From: Isoptericola luteus | GTDB lineage: Bacteria > Actinomycetota > Actinomycetes > Actinomycetales > Cellulomonadaceae | Assembly: GCF_020297055.1 (NCBI RefSeq) | Contig: NZ_JAIXCQ010000004.1 | Location: 1 to 64,000, forward strand | Length of the DNA: 64,000 nt | Direction: 5' to 3' | Shown: piece by piece, positions 41,087 to 50,924 of the stretch | Position numbering within the stretch: the stretch's first letter is position 1 | How the letters are laid out: each line of letters begins with the position of its first letter | Position numbers and translations under genes: made by a program | The notes under the pieces: generated by a model | Databases searched by the model: none | What the model was told of the DNA's origin: nothing | What the model saw: only the letters and a program-made list of their open reading frames with translations

Positions 41087-43137
41087 CCACCCCTGTACTC
41101 TCCGTCCGCGACCTCACCGTCAGCTTCCCGTCCGAGGCCGGCCGGGTCGACGCCGTGCGCGGCGTCTCGTTCGACGTCGCCCCCGGGCGGACCCTCGGCA
41201 TCGTCGGCGAGTCCGGCTCCGGCAAGTCCGTCACCTCGCTCGCCGTCATGGGCCTGCTCGACGAGAACGCCCGCATCGGCGGCTCGGTCACGTTCGACGG
41301 CGAGGAGCTGCTCGGCAAGTCGGACACCCAGATGTCCAAGATCCGCGGCAACGGCCTCGCGATGATCTTCCAGGACCCGCTGACGTCCCTCACGCCGGTG
41401 TTCACCGTGGGCGACCAGATCGTCGAGGCCCTCACGATCCACAACTCGCGCATGTCGCGGCGTGCCGCGTGGGACCGCGCAGTGGAGCTGCTCAAGCTCG
41501 TCGGGATCCCGCGTCCGCAGGAGCGGGTGCGTTCGTTCCCGCACGAGTTCTCGGGCGGCATGCGCCAGCGCGTGGTCATCGCGATCGCGATGGCGAACAA
41601 CCCGAAGCTCATCATCGCCGACGAGCCGACGACCGCACTGGACGTCACCATCCAGGCGCAGATCCTCGACCTCATCGGCACCGCCCAGCGCGAGACCGGC
41701 GCCGCCGTCATGATGATCACCCACGACATGGGCGTCGTCGCGAACATCGCCGACGACGTGATCGTGATGTACGCCGGCCGGGCGATCGAGCAGGCCGGCG
41801 TCGACACCCTGTTCGCCGACACCCGCATGCCCTACTCGATCGGCCTGCTGGGTGCCATCCCGCGCGTCGACAAGGCCGAGAAGCAGCCGCTGGTGCCCAT
41901 CAAGGGCAGCCCGCCCCTGCTCGTGGACCTGCCGGACGCCTGCCCGTTCGCCGCCCGCTGCCCGATCGCGGTGGACGCGTGCCTGGCGGCGGAGCCGCAG
42001 CTCCTCGCGGTCGAGGGTGCCGTCGACCACCGGGCGGCGTGCATCCGCGCCGAGGAGATCAGGGCGGGCCTCATCGACGGCGAGCCGGTCTACCCGATCC
42101 CGGAGATCCCGACGTCATCGCTCGAGCAGCTCCCGCGCGAGGACCGCAAGCCCACCCTCGAGGTGGAGAACCTCACGAAGACCTTCCCCCTGACCAAGGG
42201 GGCGTTCCGCAAGCGCAAGATCGGCGAGGTGCGTGCCGTCAAGGGTGTCAGCTTCGACATCCGCGAGGGCGAGACGATGGCCATCGTCGGCGAGTCCGGT
42301 TCGGGCAAGACGACCACGCTGCTGCAGATCATGGACTTCGCGCCGCAGGCCGACGGCGACATCAGGATCGTCGGCACGAGCGTCACGGACATCAAGGGCG
42401 GTCGTGCCGAGCGACAGCTGCGCCGGGACGTCCAGATCGTGTTCCAGGACCCGGTCGGCTCGCTCGATCCCCGCATGACGGTCTTCGACGTGATCGCCGA
42501 GCCCCTGCGCACCGTGGCGACGCCGACCGCCGAGATCGGCCCGCGGGTCGACGAGCTCATGGACCTCGTCGGCCTCGACCCGGCGCACAGCGACCGCTTC
42601 CCTGCCGCGTTCTCCGGCGGCCAGCGCCAGCGCATCGGCATCGCCCGGGCGCTCGCGACGAACCCGAGGCTCGTGGTGCTCGACGAGCCGGTCTCCGCGC
42701 TCGACGTGTCGGTCCAGGCCGGCGTCATCAACCTGCTGGACGAGCTCAAGGTGCGCCTGGGCCTGTCGTACCTGTTCGTGGCCCACGACCTGTCGGTCGT
42801 GCGGCACATCGCCGACCGTGTCGCGGTCATGTACCTCGGCGGGTTCGTCGAGCACGGGGACGTCGACGCGGTGTTCGACGACCCGCAGCACCCGTACACC
42901 CGCGCTCTGCTGTCCGCGATCCCCATCCCCGACCCCGTCAAGGAACGCACCCGCGAGCACATCGTGCTCACCGGCGACCTGCCGAGCCCGACGGACGAGA
43001 TCAGCGGCTGCCCCTTCGTCACGAGGTGCCCGCTCTACCAGACCCTCGACCCGGAGCAGCAGATCCGCTGCGAGTCCGAGGTGCCCCTCCTCACCGGTCG
43101 ACCGGGCGTCCACGTGAACGCCTGTCACTACCGCTGA
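41083..43137 (+). CDS. Fused double ATPase of an oligopeptide ABC transporter (OppD-OppF)
   Basis: The 684-residue protein contains two full ABC domains in tandem. Domain 1 (about 1-330) has GESGSGKSV, signature FSGGMRQRV and LIIADEPTTALD. Domain 2 (about 350-684) has GESGSGKTT, FSGGQRQRI and LVVLDEPVSALD. Each ends in the oligopeptide C-terminal Cys motif (CPFAARCPIAVDAC; CPFVTRCPLYQTLDP) that can hold an iron-sulfur cluster. The fusion supplies both nucleotide-binding subunits in one chain. GTG start at 41083 overlaps the permease stop. Confidence 0.95.
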   Translation: MTTPVLSVRDLTVSFPSEAGRVDAVRGVSFDVAPGRTLGIVGESGSGKSVTSLAVMGLLDENARIGGSVTFDGEELLGKSDTQMSKIRGNGLAMIFQDPLTSLTPVFTVGDQIVEALTIHNSRMSRRAAWDRAVELLKLVGIPRPQERVRSFPHEFSGGMRQRVVIAIAMANNPKLIIADEPTTALDVTIQAQILDLIGTAQRETGAAVMMITHDMGVVANIADDVIVMYAGRAIEQAGVDTLFADTRMPYSIGLLGAIPRVDKAEKQPLVPIKGSPPLLVDLPDACPFAARCPIAVDACLAAEPQLLAVEGAVDHRAACIRAEEIRAGLIDGEPVYPIPEIPTSSLEQLPREDRKPTLEVENLTKTFPLTKGAFRKRKIGEVRAVKGVSFDIREGETMAIVGESGSGKTTTLLQIMDFAPQADGDIRIVGTSVTDIKGGRAERQLRRDVQIVFQDPVGSLDPRMTVFDVIAEPLRTVATPTAEIGPRVDELMDLVGLDPAHSDRFPAAFSGGQRQRIGIARALATNPRLVVLDEPVSALDVSVQAGVINLLDELKVRLGLSYLFVAHDLSVVRHIADRVAVMYLGGFVEHGDVDAVFDDPQHPYTRALLSAIPIPDPVKERTREHIVLTGDLPSPTDEISGCPFVTRCPLYQTLDPEQQIRCESEVPLLTGRPGVHVNACHYR

Positions 43138-43202
43138 CGAACCACGACCATCACCTTCTCCAACCCACAAGAAAGCGCCCACGAGGCGCGAAAGGAGCAA
43201 CC

Positions 43203-44912
43203 ATGAGGCTGCACAACCGACTGGCAGGCAGCGTCGCCGTGGCCGGCGCGCTCGCCCTGGCCCTGACCGCCTGTGGCGGTGGGGGTACCGAGGGCGGCAC
43301 AGAGGAGACTCCCGCCGAGGCCCAGACCATCGAGGGCGCGGACTACAACCCGCAGCCCCGCGAGAACCTCAAGCAGGGCGGCGAGGTGACCCTCCCCATC
43401 ACGGAGATCACCCCGCAGATGAACGTCAACCACTCCGACGGGTCGGTGGACACCGCCACCATCTGGGAGTGGTACAACCCGCAGACGATCCTCATGTCCC
43501 CGGAGGGCGAGGCCTCGGCCAACCCCAACTACCTCACGGACTGGACCACCGAGGTCGTGGACGGCAAGACCGTCGTCACCTACACGATCAACCCGAAGGC
43601 GGTCTGGAACGACGGCACCCCCATCACGTGGGAGTCGTACGAGCAGACCTGGATCGCGAACCGGTCGGTCGAGGAGGAGTACGTCCCGAACTCGACGGAC
43701 GGCTACTCGCAGATCGAGTCGGTCGAGCAGGGCACCGACGAGCGCCAGGCCGTGGTCACGTTCAAGACCGAGTTCCCCTGGACCGAGGGTCTGTTCTGGC
43801 ACATCCTGAACCCGAACGTCGACTCCCCGGAGGTCTTCAACGAGGGCTACATCGAGGAGGCGCACCCGGAGTGGGGCGCCGGCCCGTACAAGATCGAGGA
43901 CTTCGACGTCAACGGCGGCGTCATCTCGTTCGTGCCGAACGACAACTGGTGGGGCGACAAGCCGCTGCTCGACAAGGTCACCTTCCGGGTCCTCGAGCCG
44001 ACCGCCGCGGTGAACGCGTTCCAGAACGGCGAGACCAACTACGTCGACAACCTGACCGCGGACAACCTCGAGCAGCTCGCTGACGTCGACGGTGCCGTGA
44101 CCTACCGCGCGCAGCGCACGTCGACCAACCTCCTCGAGCTCAACGGGGAGTACCCGCAGTTCGAGGACCTCAAGGTCCGCGAGGCGATGTTCAAGGCGAT
44201 CAACCGCGACCAGATCAAGGAGGTCGTCTGGAACGGCCTCAACTACACCGAGCCCGACGCCGGCTCGCTGAACCTGTTCCCGTTCCAGGAGGGCTACGTC
44301 GATGCGCTGGCCGAGGCCGGCTACTCGTTCGACGTCGCGGCTGCCAACGCCCTGCTCGACGAGGCCGGCTGGACCCTCAACGGTGACGTCCGCGAGAAGG
44401 ACGGCATGAAGTTCGAGGGCCGCATGCCCATCTTCGGCGACGAGCCGATCACCGAGGCGCGTGCCAAGGTCGTCCAGGCGCAGCTCGCCGAGATCGGCTT
44501 CGCGCTGGAGATCGACAAGCGCCCGGCGAGCGACTTCTCGACCGTGCTCACCACGAAGGACTGGGACCTGGTCATCCTCGGCTTCTCGTCGAGCGACCCC
44601 TACGGCGTGGCCTACATGTGCCAGCTGTACTGCTCGGACAGCGGCCTGAACCTGTCCGCGACCGGCACCGAGGAGATCGACCAGAAGATCGCCGACCAGG
44701 TGTCCTCGCTGCCCACCGCCGAGGAGCAGACCGCTGCCGGCCTGAAGCTCGAGTCGGAGATCATCGCCGAGACCTGGGGCATCCTGCCCCTGTACAACGG
44801 CCCGTGGATCTCGATGGCGTCCGAGGGTCTCGCGAACCTCACGCCCGAGACCTACACCGGTCTCGACCTCTTCGGCCTGCAGCCGGTGGAGAACGTGGGC
44901 TGGGAGAAGTGA
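43203..44912 (+). CDS. Peptide ABC transporter substrate-binding lipoprotein (OppA/DppA family)
   Basis: The 569-residue SBP_bac_5 protein has a lipoprotein signal (LAGSVAVAGALALALTAC, lipobox Cys at 24), a short Gly/Glu linker and the family core (YTINPKAVWNDGTPITWESYEQTWIAN; GAGPYKIEDFD; NDNWWGDKPLLDKVTFRVL). It captures peptides or related solutes outside the membrane for the upstream permeases and ATPase. The ATG at 43203 follows AAAGGAG. It is 65 bases after the ATPase gene. The specific ligand is unknown. Confidence 0.94.
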   Translation: MRLHNRLAGSVAVAGALALALTACGGGGTEGGTEETPAEAQTIEGADYNPQPRENLKQGGEVTLPITEITPQMNVNHSDGSVDTATIWEWYNPQTILMSPEGEASANPNYLTDWTTEVVDGKTVVTYTINPKAVWNDGTPITWESYEQTWIANRSVEEEYVPNSTDGYSQIESVEQGTDERQAVVTFKTEFPWTEGLFWHILNPNVDSPEVFNEGYIEEAHPEWGAGPYKIEDFDVNGGVISFVPNDNWWGDKPLLDKVTFRVLEPTAAVNAFQNGETNYVDNLTADNLEQLADVDGAVTYRAQRTSTNLLELNGEYPQFEDLKVREAMFKAINRDQIKEVVWNGLNYTEPDAGSLNLFPFQEGYVDALAEAGYSFDVAAANALLDEAGWTLNGDVREKDGMKFEGRMPIFGDEPITEARAKVVQAQLAEIGFALEIDKRPASDFSTVLTTKDWDLVILGFSSSDPYGVAYMCQLYCSDSGLNLSATGTEEIDQKIADQVSSLPTAEEQTAAGLKLESEIIAETWGILPLYNGPWISMASEGLANLTPETYTGLDLFGLQPVENVGWEK

Positions 44913-44914
44913 GC

Positions 44915-44940
44915 CCCGTGACCCAGTGATCCGTCACGGG
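44915..44940 (+). terminator. Hairpin after the substrate-binding protein gene
   Basis: CCCGTGAC (44915-44922) pairs with GTCACGGG (44933-44940) around a 10-base loop, starting three bases beyond the stop codon. It is likely a processing or termination stem. Confidence 0.5.
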
Positions 44941-44981
44941 TGAGACCCCGGCTCGAACGAGCCTCGACGGTCTCGACCAGC

Positions 44982-45026
44982 AACGGCGTCGGGGTCGGTG
45001 GCACTGCCACCGGCCCCGGCGCCGTT
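44982..45026. terminator. Strong bidirectional hairpin between opp and SNF2 genes
   Basis: AACGGCG at 44982 pairs with CGCCGTT ending at 45026, and the internal CGGG/CCCG and CGGTGGCA/TGCCACCG parts complete a long stem with short bulges. The right side is followed by TTCGT. It lies in the gap between convergent genes and fits a terminator for both. Confidence 0.6.
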
Positions 45027-45103
45027 CGTGCGTCCTCCCCGGCCCCGGACGCGGACCACCCGGACCACCCGGACGGTCCGCACCAGAACGGCCGAACGGG
45101 GTC

Positions 45104-48100
45104 CTACGGGTCGAGCAGCCCCCGGACGTCCTCGGCGGCGAGCGTCCGCGCGAAGGTGCCGCCGGCGTCGTCCAGCACCGCGTCGAAGAGCCGGGCCTTG
45201 CGGCGCGCGAGAGCCATCACCTTCTCCTCGATCGTGTCGGCCGCGACGAGGCGGGTGACCACGACGTTGCGCGTCTGCCCGATGCGGTGGGTGCGGTCGA
45301 CCGCCTGCGCCTCCGTCGCCGGGTTCCACCAGGGGTCGAGCAGGTAGACGTAGTCCGCCTCGGTGAGGTTGAGCCCTACCCCGCCGGCCTTGAGGCTGAC
45401 GAGGAACACGGGCGCCGCGCCCTCCTTCCAGCCCCGGATGACCTCGGCGCGGCGGCGGGTGGCGCCGTCGAGGTACGCCGCCGCCAGCCCGACCTCGGCA
45501 CAGCGTTCCTCGACCCGGCGCAGGAACGAGGTGAACTGGGAGAAGACGAGCACCCGGTGCCCCTCCGCGGCGATCTCCACGAGCTCGTCCATGAGCACGT
45601 CGAGCTTGGCCGAGGGCACGCGGGCGTACTCGTCGTCGACCAGGGAGGCGTCGAGCGCGAGCCGGCGCAGCGTCGTCAGCGACCGGAAGATCGCCACCCG
45701 GTTCGCCTCGAAGTCGGCGAGCAGCCCCAGCAGCCGCTGCCGCTCCCGCTGCAGGTGCGTGTCATACACGCGGCGGTGGTCGGGGGTGAGCGGGACCTTG
45801 AGCACCCGCTCCTGACGCTCCGGCAGCTCGGGCGCGACCTGCTCCTTGGTGCGGCGCAGCACCACGGTGCGGATCCGCCGCGTCAGCCGGGCCAGCGCGC
45901 GGTTGCCGGCCGCTACCACCTGCGGGTCGTCGTCAGCGCCCGCCGCGTCCACGGGCCGGGCCGTCTCCGCCCGGAACCGGTGCATCGACGGGTAGAGCCC
46001 CGGGGCGACGATCGCGAGGATCGCCCAGAGCTCCAGGAGGTTGTTCTCCAGGGGCGTCCCCGTGATCGCCAGCTTGAACGGGACGTCCAGCGCCCGCGCC
46101 GTCTCGTTCGCGCGGGAGCGCGGGTTCTTCGCGAACTGCGCCTCGTCGAGCACCAGGCCACCCCACTCCACCGCGTCGAACGCGTCGAACTCGAGACGGA
46201 AGACGGCGTAGGACGTCACGACCACGTCGGCGCCCGCGGCCAGCTCCGCGACCGGCGTGCCGGACCGCTTCGCCGTCGCCGCCAGCACGGCGACGCGCAG
46301 CCCGGGGGTGAACCGGGCGGCCTCGTCCGCCCAGTTGCCGACCACGGACGCCGGGGCCACGACGACGAACGGCGGCGCCTTCGGCTCCTGCGCCCTGGCG
46401 TGCGCGAGGAACGCGAGGGTCTCGACCGTCTTGCCGAGACCCATGTCGTCCGCGAGGATCCCGCCGAGCCGGTGGCGCCACAGGAACGACAACCACTCGA
46501 ACGCCTGGTGCTGGTAGCCGCGCAGCTCGGCGCGCAGCCCGTCGGGGGCCGCAAGGGGCGTCGGCGCGGTCTCCCCCGCCGCCAGGGCGCGCAGCTCGGC
46601 GACCGAGCGGCGCCACTGCGCCGACGCCTCGACCACGTCCGCGGTCTCCTCGAGCGCGGCCCACAGCTCGCCGTCGTATCGACTCACGCGCGGCCTGCCG
46701 GGCCGGTCGCTCAGCGCGGTCGCCTCGCCGATGAGGTCGCGCAGGCGCGCCAGCACCGGCTGGTCGAGACGCAGCCACGAGCCGTCGACGAGCATGAGGC
46801 GGTCCTTGCCGCGCGCGAGCGCGGTGAACAGGCGCGTGAAGGGCAGGTCCTTGCCCGCGACGGTCACCGTGACGCCCAGGTCGAGCCAGTCCGAGTCCCC
46901 GGACGGGGCACCCGAGACGACCACGCGGGGCGCGGCGTCGAGGTGCAGGTAGTCCGGGACGTCGTGCGCATGGACGCGCACGTCGCTCAACGCGGCCAGA
47001 GCCGGCAGGACCCGGTGCGCGAGATCGAGCGCATCCAGACCCGAGAACGTCTGCGGCTCGCCCACGGCGGCGCCCTCGAACCCTGGCACCGCCCGCAGGG
47101 CCGACACCGCCTTGGCCCGGATCTCGCCCTCGGCGTCGGCGTCCCGGCCGGGGTCCACGGCCGATCCCTCGACCGGCACGACGCGCGCCGCTGCCCGCCC
47201 GGCACCGGCACCCGCGAGGTCCGGCACGTCGTACGGCGGGTACTCGAACGCCCACCCCAGCTCCGCCCGCTCCGGGGTCGCGAACGTCGCCGTCGCCACC
47301 AGCACCGGCCGGGGCACGCCGGGCAGCTCCACGGTGCCGTCCGACGTCACCTGGACGGTGCGGCGCAGTCCCGGCAGGTGCTCGGTGAAGAGCTCGGCGA
47401 CGTCGGCGGACGGCACCTCGAGGCGCCCCAGCTCGATCAGCTCGCGCACGCCGTCGCCGAGCCGCCCCGGGGTGGGGCCGAGCCGCAGCACCGTGCGTCC
47501 GTCGTGCGCCCCTGCCGCGTACAGGCCCGTGTCGCCGACGGTGCCCCACCGCTCTGCCGGTCCGGCGTCCGCGCCGTCGAACGCCGCGAGCGGGCTCAGC
47601 CGCACGCCGTCGCCCGCGGTGCCGACCTCCAGGCGCAGCGTCGCGACGCGGGCGAGGTGCACCTCGTCGCGCGCGGAGTGACCGACGAACGGGATGCGGA
47701 GGTCCTCCGCCTCCGCCAGCAGCGACCACAGGCCCCGCCCGCCCACGGAGAGCGGGCGCCACACCCTGGCCCCGCGGCCGAACCCGCCCCGTTCGGTCAG
47801 CGCCGCGCCGAGGTCCGCGAACCAGCGGCGTACCGCCGGCGCGGGCGTCGCGCGGACGTCCGCGAACGCATACATGCCCGTGGCGAGCGCCTCCCAGCTC
47901 GCCTCCGGGGCGACCTTCCAGCCGCCGGCGCGCGCCGGGACCACCGGGCGCACCGACAGCTCGGGCGGCAGCCCGCCCAGCGCCTCCTCGAGACGGAAGC
48001 GCAGCGCCACCACGAGCTCGCCGCCGCCGCGCGTCGCCGGGCCGGCTCCGCCGGAGGTGACGGCCAGGACCCTGTCGCGCCAGCCCTCGCCGGCGGGGCC

Positions 48101-48451
48101 GGTGTCGGCGCCGCGCGAACGGGCAGGGCCTGCGGCGCCCTGCAGGCCGACGTGCAGCAGCACCGCCGCGACGTGCTTGCAGTCCAGCGCGACCGGGCAG
48201 GAGCAGGAGGACGAGTGCACCGTGTAGCGCCCGGCCGGGTCGACCGCGTGGTCGACCGTGAACCAGATGCGGCACGTGTACGGCCGCGGCCCGCTCCCGG
48301 CCACCCCGGCCGTGAGCACCAGGTCGTCGGCGTCCCACGACCAGTACCCCACCATGCCCGCGCGCTGGTACCCCTGGGCGCGGCGAAAGGCCGCGCTCCC
48401 GACCAGACCACCGACGGCGACCGGGTCGATGCGGGGCGGCGGGGCGGTCAT
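45104..48451 (-). CDS. SWIM zinc-finger SNF2-family helicase-like ATPase
   Basis: The product of about 1115 residues has an N-terminal SWIM zinc finger (SCSCPVALDCKHVAAVLLHV; CxCx5CxH), a long middle region and a C-terminal SNF2 engine. Walker A is in DDMGLGKTVETLAFL, DEAQ in LVLDEAQFAKNPRSR, and motifs V/VI in SLKAGGVGLNLTEADYVYLLDPWWNPATEAQAVDRTHRIGQ. It probably remodels protein-DNA or RNA polymerase complexes as RapA-like proteins do; the specific role is unknown. The start is uncertain: ATG at 48451 or 48460. It is downstream of hisD on the same strand. Confidence 0.9.
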   Translation of the reverse strand: MTAPPPRIDPVAVGGLVGSAAFRRAQGYQRAGMVGYWSWDADDLVLTAGVAGSGPRPYTCRIWFTVDHAVDPAGRYTVHSSSCSCPVALDCKHVAAVLLHVGLQGAAGPARSRGADTGPAGEGWRDRVLAVTSGGAGPATRGGGELVVALRFRLEEALGGLPPELSVRPVVPARAGGWKVAPEASWEALATGMYAFADVRATPAPAVRRWFADLGAALTERGGFGRGARVWRPLSVGGRGLWSLLAEAEDLRIPFVGHSARDEVHLARVATLRLEVGTAGDGVRLSPLAAFDGADAGPAERWGTVGDTGLYAAGAHDGRTVLRLGPTPGRLGDGVRELIELGRLEVPSADVAELFTEHLPGLRRTVQVTSDGTVELPGVPRPVLVATATFATPERAELGWAFEYPPYDVPDLAGAGAGRAAARVVPVEGSAVDPGRDADAEGEIRAKAVSALRAVPGFEGAAVGEPQTFSGLDALDLAHRVLPALAALSDVRVHAHDVPDYLHLDAAPRVVVSGAPSGDSDWLDLGVTVTVAGKDLPFTRLFTALARGKDRLMLVDGSWLRLDQPVLARLRDLIGEATALSDRPGRPRVSRYDGELWAALEETADVVEASAQWRRSVAELRALAAGETAPTPLAAPDGLRAELRGYQHQAFEWLSFLWRHRLGGILADDMGLGKTVETLAFLAHARAQEPKAPPFVVVAPASVVGNWADEAARFTPGLRVAVLAATAKRSGTPVAELAAGADVVVTSYAVFRLEFDAFDAVEWGGLVLDEAQFAKNPRSRANETARALDVPFKLAITGTPLENNLLELWAILAIVAPGLYPSMHRFRAETARPVDAAGADDDPQVVAAGNRALARLTRRIRTVVLRRTKEQVAPELPERQERVLKVPLTPDHRRVYDTHLQRERQRLLGLLADFEANRVAIFRSLTTLRRLALDASLVDDEYARVPSAKLDVLMDELVEIAAEGHRVLVFSQFTSFLRRVEERCAEVGLAAAYLDGATRRRAEVIRGWKEGAAPVFLVSLKAGGVGLNLTEADYVYLLDPWWNPATEAQAVDRTHRIGQTRNVVVTRLVAADTIEEKVMALARRKARLFDAVLDDAGGTFARTLAAEDVRGLLDP

Positions 48452-48656
48452 GGCGTCCATGCTCGCACGGGCGACCCACACGACCGGTGTGGTGCGTCGC
48501 GAACGCTTGGCACACTATTCTTCGCCGGGCGCCGAGCACCGCGCCGACGCACCCCGCCGATCGGCACGACGGCCGAGGGCGACCACCGACGTGACCGTCG
48601 AGACGACCATCGACGTGGCTGGCGACGCGGCGGCGACCCAGCCGTCGCCGGAACGG

Positions 48657-49979
48657 TCAGAAGCGCCCGCGGACAGCCTCGCCGTGCGCCGGCAGGTCCT
48701 CGTCGTTCGCGACCGCGACGATCCGGTCGGTGAGCTCGGCGAGCGCCTCTCGCGTGTACTCGATCACCTGCACGGACTTCAGGTACGCGTGGACGCCGAG
48801 CCCGCTCGAGAAGTGCGCCGAACCGCCGGTCGGGAGCACGTGGTTGCTGCCTGCCATGTAGTCCCCCAGCGAGACCGGCGACCACGGGCCCACGAAGATC
48901 GCCCCCGCCGAGCGCACCCGCTCGGCGAGCGCCGCGGCGTCCGCCGTCTGGATCTCCAGGTGCTCGGCGCCGTACGCGTCGACGACGGTGAGGCCCTGCT
49001 CCAGGTCGTCGACGAGCACGACGGCCGACTGCGCTCCGCCGAGGGCCTGCACCACGCGCTCCACGTGCTTGGTGGCGCCGACGAAGTCGCTCAGCCGCGC
49101 CTCCACGGCGCCCGCCAGCTCGACCGACGGCGTCACCAGCACGGACGCCGCCAGCGGGTCGTGCTCCGCCTGGCTGATGAGGTCGAGGGCCACGTGGCCC
49201 GGGTCCGCCGTGTCGTCGGCCAGCACGGCGATCTCCGTCGGCCCGGCCTCCGCGTCGATGCCGACGACGCCGCGCACGAGCCGCTTCGCCGCCGTGACGT
49301 AGACGTTGCCCGGCCCGGTGACCACGTCCACCGGCTCGCAGAGCATCGGGCCGTCCTGCGGCTCGGTACCCACGGCGCCGTAGGCGAACATCCCGACCGC
49401 CTGCGCCCCGCCGACCGCGTACACCTCGTCCACCCCGAGCAGCGCGCACGCGGCGAGGATCGTCGGGTGCGGCAGGCCGCCGAAGTCCTTCTGGGGCGGC
49501 GACGCGACGGCCAGGCTCTCGACGCCGGCCTCCTGCGCGGCGACCACGTTCATGATCACCGACGACGGGTAGACGGCGCGGCCGCCGGGCACGTAGAGAC
49601 CCACCCGCTGGACCGGGATCCAGCGCTGCCGCACCACGGCTCCCTCGGCGAGCTCGGTCGAGTGCTCGGCGGGCACCTGAGCGGCGTGGACCGCCCGGAC
49701 CCGGCGGATCGCCTCGACGAGGCCGGCGCGGACGTCGGGGTCGAGCGTCTCGAGGGCCTCGGCGATCGTCGTCGCGGGGACGCGCAGATGCTCGGGTCGC
49801 ACGCCGTCGAGCTTCTCGGCCAGGTCGCGCAGGGCGGTCGCGCCCCGGGCCCGGACGGCGGACAGGATCGAGGTGACGGCCTCCACGGCCTCGTCCACCC
49901 CGAGCTCGGGGCGCGGCAGCACCCCGAGCAGCTCCGTGCGGGACAGCTCGCGCCCGCGAAGATCGATGCGCTGGATCAC
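48657..49979 (-). CDS. hisD: Histidinol dehydrogenase
   Basis: The 440-residue enzyme performs the last two oxidations of histidine synthesis. It has [45 protein letters not shown], the [14 protein letters not shown] block, [12 protein letters not shown], the zinc-site region [16 protein letters not shown] and the C-terminal [34 protein letters not shown] at 49979 is 70 bases from the divergent S4 gene. It is detached from hisC (34262) by about 14 kb holding unrelated genes. Confidence 0.97.
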   Translation of the reverse strand: MIQRIDLRGRELSRTELLGVLPRPELGVDEAVEAVTSILSAVRARGATALRDLAEKLDGVRPEHLRVPATTIAEALETLDPDVRAGLVEAIRRVRAVHAAQVPAEHSTELAEGAVVRQRWIPVQRVGLYVPGGRAVYPSSVIMNVVAAQEAGVESLAVASPPQKDFGGLPHPTILAACALLGVDEVYAVGGAQAVGMFAYGAVGTEPQDGPMLCEPVDVVTGPGNVYVTAAKRLVRGVVGIDAEAGPTEIAVLADDTADPGHVALDLISQAEHDPLAASVLVTPSVELAGAVEARLSDFVGATKHVERVVQALGGAQSAVVLVDDLEQGLTVVDAYGAEHLEIQTADAAALAERVRSAGAIFVGPWSPVSLGDYMAGSNHVLPTGGSAHFSSGLGVHAYLKSVQVIEYTREALAELTDRIVAVANDEDLPAHGEAVRGRF

Positions 49980-50049
49980 CGGGCCAGTCTAGGCAGCGCG
50001 GAGGGACCCGTGCGTCGTCGTCCGGCCGCCGGGCGGGGACAATGAGCCC

Positions 50050-50277
50050 ATGAGCACCGCGAACGAGGTCCCCATCAGCGACGACATGATCCGGCTGGGT
50101 CAGTTCCTCAAGCTCGCCGGCCTCGCCGAGTCCGGCACGCACGCCCGCGACCTGGTCGCCGACGGCGAGGTCCGCGTCAACGACGAGCCCGAGACCCGCC
50201 GCGGGCGCCAGCTGGTGCGCGGCGACCGCGTGACGGTGGCGCTGCCCGAGGGCGACGAGTCCGTCACCGTCGCCTGA
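50050..50277 (+). CDS. Small S4-domain RNA-binding protein (YbcJ-like)
   Basis: The 75-residue protein is almost entirely an S4 fold: IRLGQFLKLAGLAESGTHARDLVADGEVRVNDEPETRRGRQLVRGDRVTV. Such proteins bind structured RNA; the target here is unknown. ATG at 50050 follows GGGACAATGAGCCC, with a weak ribosome-binding site. It is divergent from hisD, and its stop codon directly abuts the palindromic element at 50278. Confidence 0.88.
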   Translation: MSTANEVPISDDMIRLGQFLKLAGLAESGTHARDLVADGEVRVNDEPETRRGRQLVRGDRVTVALPEGDESVTVA

Positions 50278-50452
50278 GTGCTGTGAGCGGAGTATTGGCC
50301 CGGTCACACCGGTGTGACCGGGCCAAAACAACCCACACACCACGGCCGCCGGCCAGGGTGGTGGGGGCCATCGCGCCGGCGCTGGTGGGGTGTGCGCGGT
50401 TTTGGGCCCGTCCCCCACGGGTGCCCCGGGCCCAATACTCCGCTCACAGCAC
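50278..50452. mobile_element. MITE/REP-like palindromic element with perfect 21-bp terminal inverted repeats
   Basis: The ends at 50278-50298 and 50432-50452 are exact inverted repeats of 21 bp (starting GTGCTGTGAGCGG and ending AGTATTGG). Each runs into its own hairpin: a perfect 32-base palindrome at 50295-50326 and TTGGGCCCG/CGGGCCCAA at 50402-50410/50427-50435. The centre is GC-rich with partial complementarity (ACACACC/GGTGTG). It has no ORF and exactly fills the gap between the convergent S4 and PPOX genes. No target duplication is visible. A double terminator is the alternative reading. Confidence 0.65.
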
Positions 50453-50456
50453 GGCG

Positions 50457-50861
50457 TCAGGCCATGTAGGTGGAGGCCATCGCGCGATCGGGCGTGAGTC
50501 GCAGCACCACGCGCTCGGGGTCGTGCGCCAGCTGCCGGTAGCGCTTGGCGTAGCGCGCGACGGCGTCGGCCACCTCCGTCGCGTCGGTGACCACCTCGAT
50601 GGTGCCCTCGAGCGTGAGCCAGCGGCCGCCGTCCACCTGGCACAGGGCCGCGCGCGGACGCCCCCCGTCGTCGGCGGTCCGACGGGCGTTGGCCGCCTTC
50701 ACCGACGTCTTCCGCGACGTGATCCGTACCACGCCGGCGTCCGCGTCCCAGGTGAACGCCACCGGGACGACGTGCGGCGTCCCGTCGGCGCGCAGCGTGG
50801 TCAGGGTGGCCAGGTGGCGCTCGGTGACGAACACGAGCTGCTCGGGGTTGAGTCGGAACAC
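50457..50861 (-). CDS. PPOX-class F420/FMN-dependent oxidoreductase
   Basis: The 134-residue split-barrel flavoprotein resembles the Rv1155-type PPOX class enzymes of actinobacteria. Features are the N-terminal LVFVTERHLATLTTLRADGTPHVVPVAFTWD, the strand VVRITSRKTSVKAANARR and RAALCQVDGGRWLTLEGTIEVVTD. It probably uses F420 or FMN to reduce an unknown substrate. ATG at 50861 gives MFRLNPEQLV. Its stop lies four bases from the palindromic element. Confidence 0.85.
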   Translation of the reverse strand: MFRLNPEQLVFVTERHLATLTTLRADGTPHVVPVAFTWDADAGVVRITSRKTSVKAANARRTADDGGRPRAALCQVDGGRWLTLEGTIEVVTDATEVADAVARYAKRYRQLAHDPERVVLRLTPDRAMASTYMA

Positions 50862-50924
50862 GGCCCGAGCCTACGTGCCGCCGCACGGCTTGCGACCAGA
50901 CGGACCCTGTCGTAGCACGGAGCC

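Noticed and set aside
36429-48484. Idea that RecQ-PRTase and SWIM-SNF2 genes mark a defence island
   Set aside because: They are 6 kb apart, on opposite strands, separated by a peptide transporter, and have no methylase, nuclease, phage or toxin companions. Both families have housekeeping roles.
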